This document shows, piece by piece, positions 10,782 through 21,112 of a stretch of DNA of 55,710 nucleotides. How positions within the stretch are numbered: the stretch's first letter is position 1; every line of letters starts with the position of its first letter. The translations under genes and the position numbers were made by a program. Below the pieces are notes generated by a model. The model was not told where the DNA came from, ran no database searches, and saw only the letters and a program-made list of their open reading frames with translations. This DNA comes from Seminavis robusta. Its lineage: Eukaryota > Bacillariophyta > Bacillariophyceae > Naviculales > Naviculaceae. The stretch spans positions 1-55,710 of the forward strand of contig CAICTM010000628.1 of NCBI GenBank assembly GCA_903772945.1, read 5' to 3'.

Positions 10782-12495
10782 ATGAAGTGGATCAACGTCC
10801 TTCATTTCTTCCTCTTTCTTGGAGCTTTGGCTGTCACCAAAGCAGATGAAGGCGAAGAGCACCCCTTTTATATCAATCACCCGTACATCCCACCCAATTC
10901 TATCATGGCGCGAAGTCCCTGTCCAGCTTTGAACACTTTGGCCAACCATGGATTCATCAGTCGAAATGGTGAGGGTGTCACCGCCGACGATATCACCGTT
11001 GGCTTTCAGAAGGTTTTCAACCTCAGCCCAACTTTTACTGCATTCCAGGTTGGCGTAGCCAAGTCTGTGGGTATCCCTTTTTCTGTCGATGCATCCGGCA
11101 AAGAATCCTTCAAATTGATTGATTTGTTTCTACACAACTTGTTGGAACATGATGCCTCTCTTGTCCGTCAGGATGAACACTTCTTCCATATTGCACAGTA
11201 CGACGGAGGATTGTTCCAGGCTATGGTGCAGCCTGCAGTAGATCGGGGTGATGAATGGGTCACTCGTGAAGATATCGCTATTCATCTTGCCAGACGCATT
11301 CGACATTCCATACGGAACAACCCCCAAGCAGATTTTGAACTTGATCCCGGCTTTGTGCCGCGATATGCCGCTGAGATACTGAGTTTATTTACATTCGATG
11401 ATGATGCTAACCTTGAAAGAGCCAGAATCACCAGATTGAGAAGTTTCATGGATGACAACAGAATCCCAGACGATTTTGTCCCCAGGAGTACATTGGGGCA
11501 GACAATCTTTACATCTCCCTTCGATCCACGATTTGTTTCTGGCGTTCAATACTTTGCACCCGTTATCGTCAATGCAATTGCTAGTGCTGCTGAAGGCTAT
11601 GTGGATTCCGAAATGGGCGGAGATCCCCATCTCAAGACATTTGCCGGAGAGTGGTTTGATTATTCTGGAGAATGGTACGCATAATGTCTCGATTGCACAG
11701 CAGCATATCGCTGATGATGCAAAGTACTCACCTGGCCTCTGTTCATTGACTACTTATAAAAGTGACCTAAAACTCATCCATGTCCCCCAGTTTACTGGAG
11801 GAAAGGACGACTTGGACATTCATGTACGCACAACTGGACGGTATGGCTACAGTTACATTGAATCAGCGGCCATTCGCATTGGCGATGACACTCTCCAGGT
11901 CTCCAGCTGGGGTGAATATGCTGTCAATGGAGTTCACGGTGCTAGGAACACGACAGCCAAGCTTAGGCAAGGCCGAAAGCAGCAGCAGCAGCAGCAGCAA
12001 ATTCTTTTGTTGGGTGGTCAATATCCCATTTATCACAAAGTCACGAGCCCAAAGACTCATGTCTTTGATGTCATGCTGGGCAAGGGTCAGAACATCACCT
12101 TCAAGATTCTAAAGGACATGGTGACTATCCAGATCCGGCATGCCACCGTAGAAGACTTTGGTGAAGTGATGGGTGTGTTGGGTGATTTTCATGGCAGCAT
12201 GCTAGCCCGTGATGGGGTGACTGATTTTAGTGGCGATATCAATGCCATGGGTCAGGAGTGGCAGGTTCGAGCTGATGAACCCAAGCTGTTTCAAACTGCA
12301 AGAGCTCCCCAGTATCCCGACAAATGTGCTTTCCCCCACATAGCCAAGAAGACAGGACGTTGGTTGGGAGAGGCTATTAGTGAAGACGAAGCCCAGACTG
12401 CATGTGCTCATTTGAAAAAAGATGACGCCCATGAGTTTGAAAATTGTGTCTATGATGTGATGGCCACCAATGACTTGGACCAAGCCCTCCGTTAG
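10782..12495 (+). CDS. Secreted heme-thiolate haloperoxidase fused to a VWD domain with GDPH motif
   Basis: Two exons, 10782-11674 and 11763-12495, give 541 residues. Residues 1-20 (MKWINVLHFFLFLGALAVTK) are a signal peptide, which decides the start over an in-frame upstream Met at 10683. Residues about 30-270 match the chloroperoxidase family: the heme-ligand motif SPCPALNTLANHGF (Cys47) and LEHDAS (Glu122-His123-Ser126, matching the Mn-binding EHxxS of fungal chloroperoxidase); Glu198 is a candidate acid-base residue by spacing. Residues 278-298 read MGGDPHLKTFAGEWFDYSG then EC, the start of a von Willebrand D domain that continues through CDLKLI, DLDIHVRT, GYSYIESAAIRIGDD and FDVMLGKGQNITFK. 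A Gln run follows residue 365. The 88-bp intron (GTACGC...TATAAAAG, with TTGACTA as a branch-like site) restores the expected Gly-Glu-Cys-Asp; read unspliced, the frame stops at 11684. It probably acts outside the cell, halogenating or cross-linking mucilage. Function is inference. Confidence 0.85.
11675..11762 (+). other. 88-bp intron of the haloperoxidase-VWD gene
   Basis: Donor GTACGC at 11675, acceptor AAAAG ending 11762, branch-like TTGACTA near 11744-11750. It splits the Cys codon of GEC|D (TG/T). It contains in-frame stops, so retention gives a truncated enzyme ending a few residues after GEW. A homologous intron lies in the decayed copy near 27.1-27.2 kb. Confidence 0.8.
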
Positions 12496-13218
12496 AAAAG
12501 AGTAAGAGAGAAACCTCCTGCGAAAGACCTCAGCACAGAATGCATTTGCAGTGATTGAGTCGTTGAGCGAGCTGCCTATTGAAAGAAAAGTTGATGTAAA
12601 ATGGTTATTAGGATTATTGTGGTTACTTACTGTGCGGATCAACTAACTGGAAGTCGAGTGACTGTAATAGAGTTCCCTAAAATTTGTGTTTAATAAAAAG
12701 ACTTCACGTACCGGCACGTAGGCACCCTCCGTTACGTTTCGAAGTTGTTTTGCTGGTCGGGTGTCCGATAGCAATAATAATGTTTGCAAGGTGAGTGACG
12801 TGACGAGTCCAAACAAGGTGTTTCCAAGCAAAGGTGGCACACACGCTGCCTCCCCAACGTGGTTGTTCTAAAGCCCATGGTCTACCGGTACTGTTCGTAC
12901 GTCGCACCTATTTTGAAGAAAGGGTTAACGATAAGAACTGGTGACTTGAAGGATGTTAGAAAATGTCGTACGAACTCTGCGGCATTCTTTCATTTAATTC
13001 TCTGAAGGATACGTCACTCGAAGTCATTATGACTGCCATCACCCAAAACATACGTGACAACATCAATCGCAGTCGATCCGTTGTCTCTCAATTATTTTTC
13101 ATTCAACGAGCTGTGTTGTCTTTGAAGTCAACTAGCTAGCTGATGTACATGTCTACCGTACTACTCCATGTATATATGATATAGCTAGCTAGATATATAG
13201 CACTAATCTACATGTAAG
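12496..13218. other. Intergenic, no supported gene
   Basis: Between the haloperoxidase-VWD stop and the cyclase-PDE start. TAGCTAGC runs at 13132 and 13182, and TATATATGATATAG near 13170-13185 is TATA-like, about 35-50 bp upstream of the ATG at 13219. No ORF with motifs. Confidence 0.4.
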
Positions 13219-16200
13219 ATGAGCACTCGCGACTTGATGGCCAACTTGGATGCTCAGTTGGAAAACTGGAACGACGATGATGATGACGACGACGACAGTG
13301 AGAGTGACAGCGACGAGGAGGACAGCAGCAGCGAAGAAGAAGACAGTGACGACGAAGAGGATGAGGATGATGACGAAGAGGAAGACGAGACGGAAGATCG
13401 GGACACGACAGAGAATCCTTCGGTGAGTGAACTGGGATTGGATGTCAGTAGCAGCGACGACGACGAGTCGGATGAGGAATCGTCGGAAGAAGAGAGCGAT
13501 TCGTCGAGTAGTATCACGCTTACCAGTCGGAATGACGACCATTGGTTGGAAGAGTCGACCGTAGGCAGTGAACCTACGACCGCCAGTCAGGCGCAGCGTC
13601 GACTCAACGAAGCCAGTATGGAAATCAGGCAACAGCTAGAACTGGAAAAGCAAAAGCTGGCTACGACGACTAGTGCTACTACTAGTGCTACTGCTACTGC
13701 TACTGCTGCGGTTGCGCATGTTCCAAGAAAACCTCCAAGTCCTGCCACGAGTCTCTACAATCGAAATCTAGACGACAGTGAAAAACTACGATTGCAACGA
13801 AAGAATACAGCAGAGTCCATGCGAGCAAGACCAGCACAAGCACAAGCACAAGCCATTCCCACTGACATTCCAACTGACATTCCAACGACTAGTACTGCTA
13901 GCAAGAAGCCAAAGCCATCACCAGGGTTGCAACGAAGAAACACCTCCGAGTCCACACGAATACAACCTCAACCTCAACCTGGGCTCCAACGCACATTGAC
14001 ATCCGACACTACTACCAGCAATTCCAAGACTACTAGTACGAACACTACAAGCCAAAACAACAACAACAAAGTGGTCGATGTCAGTCTCAAGAACAAATTG
14101 GATGCCAGCGAGAAACGACGCATCTCGTCACGGAGACGACTGGCCGCCGAACACCGATCGTCATCGGATCGATCCATCACACACAACCATACTGGCGGAA
14201 TGGACAATAGTCAAAACAGTCACAAGAGTTTGGCCAGTGTCCGCACCCATCTCTCTCAAAAGGAAATGAAAGTACGAGACGAACGTGTCCGCGCTGTAGA
14301 GGATTCCTTTGCGTCGCACAAACGAGCGTCGCTCCAACGACAACTCTCCGACAAATTGATACAAGAACAGCAAGAAAAGTTGCAAGAAATGGAAGAAGAA
14401 GAAATACGTCAAGCACGACAAGAAGAAGAAGATGCGAGACGGGCGTTTGACACCAAAAAGAAACAACGCTATTCGCGATCCAAACAAGTCAAAGCGAAAC
14501 AGCAAGAAAATCAACAACAGCAAGACAAGCAAAAGGAACCACCCCAACCACGACGATCGTCCATGAAGAAATCCATTCAAGTTCATCAACAATCATCCGA
14601 AGTCTCTCCAAAAAATCATCAACACTTGCAAGAGCACATGGAACAAAAAAAGCAAAAGCAGAGTCAGTTTCAACAAATGAAAATCAAACAATTGCAAGAA
14701 CAATCGTTTCAACAGCAATTGCAAAAGGGACATCAATTGAAACAAGAAGAACAAAAGAGACGACAACAGGCGTTCATACAGCAGCAGACACAACAACATT
14801 TATTGGACGATTCCTCCTCCTCTTCGTCATCATCCGATGATGAGTCTGATGATGACTCTGATGAATCCTCGGGATCGTCCGCATCTGGTGCCGAGGAGAC
14901 CACCACCGAGGGTTCCAATAAAAACGACAACAACGACAACAATAACGACAAGTCACAAAAGAAGAAGAGGGAACAGTTCCTCGATGAAGAGGACGACATT
15001 TGCAGTGACATTCGTCTGTCGGATGATTCGTCCGATAATTCGTCGTCTCTTTCGTCTTCTATTGGGACCACCACCAGCAGTGGGGATGCCGGTTCTTCCT
15101 CGTCGTCTTCGGAATCCTCGTCATCCAGTGGTGCTGAAAAGAAAAAGGTCGCGCCACAAACCAAACAACTGCAGTCGTCTTCGCGTTCACGAAGAAGAAG
15201 ACGGACGGATGATGACAACAGCAGCAAACGACGCATCATGTCATCCTCCTCGGGTGCTCATACATTTCGATCCGTCTCTTCGTCCGTTGCACCCAGTCAT
15301 GCCAGTGGAGGAGAAGTCTCGGATTCTTCCAAACAGCAGCAGCAACAACAACAACCAGGAGGAGACAGTAGCAACAATAACCAGCCATATCATCATGGAC
15401 GATCCCTCTATGGACGAAACTTGACCAATTTCCCAAAACCAACAAACGCGGCACTAGCACTCAAACGGGTGCCCACCAATACCAATAACAATAACAACAC
15501 AACCAACAACAACAAGTGCAGCATTGCCGACAAGGAGGAACGGGAGAGGTTTTGGAGGGCTTTCTTGACATCGCCAAAATTCAAAGTAAGGGCACTCGTA
15601 TTGCTGGCCATTGGGGTCGGGATTGTCGTGGGGCTCGTCAACTTTGCCATTGGACGAACTGTGGAAGCCAATCCGCAGTGGAAGGTATGTACAGTATGTA
15701 CAGTATGTGGGAGTAGTTGGGTTCTTTTGTTGCTTGTGACGGGTTCTCATTCATTCTGTTATTCATTCCGCAGTTCCAACACCATGCTGTGATTGCACTG
15801 AACGAAACTGCTCATAGACTACAATCCACAACCAAGGCGGTACATGACCTCGCATACAATTTGCAACAGGAATTACTCGCTGCCAATGTATCATGGCCAC
15901 TCGTCACGGCGCAGAATCTAAAGCGGCATGCCTTGACACTCGCTCATTACAAACATATCCGATCCGTTATTGTGGCCCCCTTGGTGGCGCCCAAACAGTG
16001 GAAACGATTTCAGCAGTACGCAGATAGAGTGCTGGACCAACAGCAGGATTATATAGACTCGCTACCACCCAAGAAGCAACAACGATACCAAAACGTGTTC
16101 CTTCGATGGGATGCTTCCAAATTTGAGGAGCCAGGGGACTTGGAAGAAACAATCTTTGTCCCCTGGCAACAGTCACAGACCAATCCAAAACAGTACTATG

Positions 16201-19200
16201 CTCGTCCTGCCTACTCCAATGCCAAGATCGTACAGGATTGGTACGATTATGACGAGCAAGAGGATGACGACGTGGAGGGTGTCTGGGAAAGTATATCAAG
16301 GGGACGAACAAGGAATGAGACAAATAGTGCAGCAAACAACAACAATCCAGTCTTGATGTTGAGACGACCAACAGCAAGCGAGTTGGCAGCAAGAAATGGC
16401 ACAGCAAGCTCAAGTTCGGCCAAAAACTTTGATTATTTGCTGCAACCAATGGTCGGCACGGTCGTTGTGGAAAAACGGTTGCTACGCCCCAACAGGTTTG
16501 AGCAACAAGTCGTTGCCTTGCTGGCGGTTCAACTTAGATGGGACCTGATGTTGCAAGACGCTCTGGGATCAGCATTTGCATCTCTTTTTCCGCCCGAAGG
16601 AACGAGTGGGAACCAGAATGAATTATCGAATACACACGTCGCTGTCGTTGCAGAGTTACAGGATCGTTGTACCGGAGCCACAATCCGGCGATACAATGTG
16701 CCAATTCCTCATGCTCGCCCCGAGGGCGATCGACGTCGGATGCCGCCGTCTCGATCCATTGTTGCAACGGAGGGTCGAGATCAGATGCAAGACGACAGTA
16801 GCTTGCTTGGCGCCATGGTTGAGGAGAACATTGATCCAGCAGACAGCTCTTCGATTCCTACTGAAACCCGCTGTCCCAAGGCAACCTTCTGGAAGCTGCT
16901 GCTTTATCCCACGGATGGGCTCAACGATGCGCTTGTAGAGCATGATTGGGAGCTGTACGAAATCATCATGACTTGGCTGTTGCTCTACAGCTTTGTCTGC
17001 GCCGTTGTGTTCTACAGATTGTATGAAAGCAAGCTAAACGAAGAGATCCAAGAACAACACTGGCAAGAGGAGATGGAAAACGAGGAGGTTGATCCTGACG
17101 AAGTTGCTTCCGCTGTCACGGTTTTGGTGATGGACATCGCCGGTTGGCAGGAATGGGCTGCCACCAAGACACCATCCGAAGTGGTCTGCTTCATAACGAG
17201 TCTTCTCCATGCCACTGACCAACTGGCAAAGGAACACAAGGTGGTAAAAGTCAAAACTGTGGGAAGTTCAATGGTATATGCCAGCGGTAGACCCAAACAT
17301 GCATTGGCCCTAGCTCGGTTTGTTAGGGACGTTGTTGTTAGTTTCCAGCAATGGACGGCGGAATTGGAACCAACCTATGGCCCAGGGACGTTAGAGCTGA
17401 AACTCAAAGGGGCGCTAGAGACCGGAACTCTTGACCGAAGGCTTTTGATCAGGCAAGGCTCTAAAGTCAACGGCAACGCAATTCACAAAGCCTCCTTATT
17501 GGAAGAATCGTGTACAGGAGGGCAAATTCTGATGTCCAGCCAGTTCGCGCATACCTTACGTCAATACGGCCGTGCCAAGTGGATCCAGCCTTCCGAAAAG
17601 AATCCAGAAACCTTCTACATGGTTTTCAATGCGGTCTCGAAACTTAGGGATGGATCGGGCCACTCATCGAGACGACTGATGAAGGATGGATCAGTCCATT
17701 CGACTAGACGCCTATCAGGCCACTCTGCAAGAAATCTTTTGAGCGGATCGAACCACTCGAGGCGAACCTTGGACCGCAGTGGATTCAATCAGTCGAAGCG
17801 CAGCTTAGCCAGCGCTTCGATTCAGCTTTCTAAAGTTCCTGGCGATCAAGACCTGCCAAAGAGAAGTGACTCACCCCCTCCTTTGGCCGGTATGGAGCAG
17901 ACGGGAGAACACCATCCTCCGCCCATAGAGTTGATTGATGTATCCAACTCCGATATGGATGACGTTGAATACGGTGAAGAAAGCAGTTCAAACCCAAGTG
18001 CCACCGCCTTAGATCTAGGTTACGAAGAGATGGAACCAAGAACGTTCAACCACGATGACGAAGATGATGAATATGAGTCAGATGAGGATGAGGATTACGA
18101 TGACGATGTTTCCAATGCTTCTTTGGAACAAAAGCAGATGGTACTCGAGATGGCGCAGAAGAAGGAACGTCTAATTGAATGGAGCATTGACTTGCTAACC
18201 AGATGTTTGGAAGAGATCCTCGCGGCTCGGACAACCCAGAATTCTATGAAAGCATTGGCAAGTGTGGAAGATCAACTAGGGACTGGATCAAATATCTTGG
18301 AGCAGTGCAAGGAATTCATCTCAATTCCAATCTTCAGTCAAAGTGAACTCCGCGAAAGGAAGCAGCCAGGTTCTATCCCCATGACAGATGCTGCGAGTAA
18401 ACAGCTGCGGGATTATGTGACAAAGATTGCCGACTCTTATAGCGGTACGGGATAGGATGTATTTTGTTTTTGTTTTTGGGTGAATTGCCGTCATACTCAC
18501 GAATCACAATTAATCATGCTTGGCTCAACAGACCATGCTTTCCACAACGTACGTGCAAAACCGCAGATTATATTTCCTTCTGAACCCTCTTCTGACCGAG
18601 CCTCTGTCCATCTTTCAATGGCACTCCCCAGTTCGAACACGCCGCCAATGTAAGTGTGGAAATTACCTCAGAATGGTACATTAGCCCCTGTGTTTTCACG
18701 TGCCAATTCGATTCCTCTGCAACAGGTCACAGCTTGCTTGAGAAAGATGTACAACAAACTCATGGGAAGCGAGTTCACTCGGCGACGGAGTTCCAACAAA
18801 GCTGGAATCATGAATGAGCATAGTGGACGATCGTTGTTTTCTTCCATTTCAGTTGGTCATTCCACATCCTACGGGATCAAGACTGACCCATTGATCAAGT
18901 TCTCAATCATTTTTTGTGCATTGATTCACGATGCAGGTACGTCTTCGCAATGGAGGAAGTTCCATGACATTGACAAACTACAGGACTCACGCCCTTACCG
19001 TTACCCTTCTCCACAGACCATCCGGGTGTGCCAAATCAACTCTTGATTGATGAAAACTCGCCCATGGCTGCCGTCTACAAAAAGAAAAGCATCGCTGAAC
19101 AGAACTCTGTTGAGGTACGTGCGCGACAATTTGTAATTCATACCGGTCATTGATAGGTTGCCCTCTGAACCCGATGATTGCTGTTACAGTTCTCGTGGTC

Positions 19201-20862
19201 GCTGCTCATGCGGCCGGAATACGTTGATCTGAGGGCAGCGATATACTGCAACGAGAAAGAGATTAAAAGGTGAGCGCTGAAGCTGGGACAATTTGCAGTC
19301 GCTGTCTGTTTATCCAGGACTAACATGAAGATGGCTTGTACAGATTTCGTCAAGTCATCGTGAATTGTGTTCTTGCCACAGACTTGCATGATCCCGACTT
19401 GCAGGTGAGTAAAGGAATTGCTTGTCACGCCCATCACCCAACGGTGTCATGATGGCAGAATGGCGCTAACATAGCACGTTGCCTGCATCTCTCAGACTTT
19501 GCGCAAAGCTCGCTGGGCGAAAGCGTTCGCCGAAGAAGGGCAGGCAGTCGCTACGGCCAAGCCAACCAAAAGGGGACCACGACGAGGAAACACAAAGTCG
19601 ATGGATTATCCAAGGAAGCGCCAGCCGCCGGGCGCTGCCGCATCAAACAGTATGCTAGACGCTCTTCGGCAAGCTGCGACCCAGGCTTCCATGTCGCTTT
19701 CGTCACGACCAAAGGACGATATTAACCGCAAGGGAACGATCGTGTTGGAGCATCTTTTGCAAGCTGCTGACATATCACACACTATGCAAAATTGGAAGGT
19801 TTACTTGAAATGGAATGAGGTACGGCCTGATTTATTGCAGCATGTGTTTGTTCGTTTGCCAATTACTCGTAACTCTAACCTGCAATATGAAACGTCGTCA
19901 AACAGAGGCTGTTCGATGAGTTCTTCGAGACATTCGAGTCTGGAAGGAGTGGACTTGACCCGGCGACCACTTGGTACCAAGGAGAGCTAGATTTCTTCGA
20001 CTTCATTGTCATTCCTTTGGCCAAGAAGCTTTCAAGCTGCGGCATTTTCGAGGAGGCCGGGGAAGAGCTCCTCGAAAATGCAATTTCCAACAGGCAGGAA
20101 TGGGAATCGAAGGGGCACGAGGTCCTACAGGTTTACGTTGCCCATTATCGTGAAAGCCACGTTCACCACGTCCAACAGCAAGCTAGGGACAACGGCGAAA
20201 ATAGCGAAATAGCAGTTGAGGGTGTCGAAACCCTTGAGAGCGCTCGTCCTGGGCAGCGCGATAGCAATGGTACTCTCATGGCGCTGTCCCGGCGCTCTAC
20301 TGCATCATCGCTTACACCCATCAGGTCCAGCGAAGACCAGGATGAGAATGCGTCTACTACCGGTACGACGGAGAAACAAATGCAAGATAGTCAACTAGGA
20401 CTGAAACTTGCGCTCCTCCCCGATGCCGCGCCAGACGCAGCTGCCATCGGAAATGCATCCGTAGCGGACACGCTCAGTGACGATGACGATGGCGATACGA
20501 ATTCCCAGTTTCCGGATCTTGATATCGTGTACGCGGTGCTTGAAAATGCTGATGACCCGGATGATTTCTTCTCTTACACCTTGCTTACACCAAAGCAACT
20601 GCGAAAGCGCAAGGAACGGCAGGAGAAACAAGAAAATGTCACTTTGGGCAGCAAGGATGTCATGCGGGAGCGAAGGCGCCGCATTCGCCGCCAAACCGGA
20701 GCCAGCGCAGTTGCCAGCGCAGGGTTTGGGGTTGCAGGAAGAAGAATCTCAAGAGGCAATTCGTTTCACTCAAGAAGCAGTTTTATCTCTCTCAATTCCG
20801 ATGTCTCAGAAGTTCAAGTTGACGGCGATACGCCTATCAAAAGGCAGACAACAATGTTCTGA
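13219..20862 (+). CDS. Two-pass membrane nucleotide cyclase-like / class I phosphodiesterase fusion protein
   Basis: Ten exons: 13219-15684, 15774-18444, 18532-18548, 18632-18649, 18726-18936, 19017-19114, 19190-19269, 19344-19404, 19496-19819, 19906-20862; 2300 residues. Residues 1-780 are acidic, Ser-rich and Gln/Lys coiled-coil. TM1 is about 790-812 and TM2 about 1217-1238, enclosing a roughly 400-residue, probably extracellular, domain. A class III cyclase fold follows at about 1268-1450 (VLVMDIAGW with Asp1276; VKTVGSS; KVNGNAIHKASLLEES). The second metal Asp of the usual VGDC motif is Ser1320, so catalysis is doubtful. A linker with RRL/HS repeats and an acidic stretch leads to a PDE domain at about 1690-2052: FHN|FEHAA (His1717, His1721), HDADHPGVPN (His1792, Asp1793), AEQNSV, and LLQAADISH (Asp1966), all catalytic positions present. 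It should hydrolyse cyclic nucleotides at a membrane, with the cyclase part as sensor or dimeriser. Membrane-cyclase-PDE fusions are known in diatoms. The role is inference. Confidence 0.88.
18532..18649 (+). other. Two consecutive micro-exons (17 and 18 nt) encoding the PDE active-site motif
   Basis: Exon 18532-18548 (17 nt) supplies DHAFHN with the preceding G; exon 18632-18649 (18 nt) supplies FEHAAN. Each is flanked by AG upstream and GTACGT or GTAAGT downstream. Together they give the HNxxHA motif that holds the catalytic and first metal-binding histidines of class I PDEs. Frame continuity through all ten exons supports them. Confidence 0.8.
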
Positions 20863-21112
20863 TGTGGCTGTCGACTCTTCCTGGAGAGCTGGAAGGATTG
20901 CGTTTGTGCGTATCGTCAATGGTTTCTGTTGAAGAAGTGTAAATCTTGGAAATAGACTAATGCTATTATTTATGAACTATAGATGTTACCCGGTACGCGG
21001 TGGAGCCGGTTTGATGCGAGTTTTTGACCATCTCGCACATCAACGATCGCATATTTGTGAATTATGAGCTAGTAGGAAACTGGAGCTGGATGTGTGTGCC
21101 CCAGATGACTTT

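Noticed and set aside
11452..11684. Apparent frameshift or pseudogene in the haloperoxidase gene (two overlapping frames)
   Set aside because: A GT-AG intron at 11675-11762 joins the frames and restores the expected VWD sequence, so the gene is intact.
13254..15239. Poly-Ser and poly-Leu minus-strand frames in the cyclase-PDE first exon
   Set aside because: They are mirror translations of the poly-Asp/Glu, poly-Ser and Gln-rich plus-strand exon.
18445..19500. Stop at 18455 as the true end of the cyclase gene, with PDE fragments as separate small genes
   Set aside because: Successive GT-AG introns keep frame and rebuild a complete class I PDE domain in order, including HDADHPGVPN across an exon junction.
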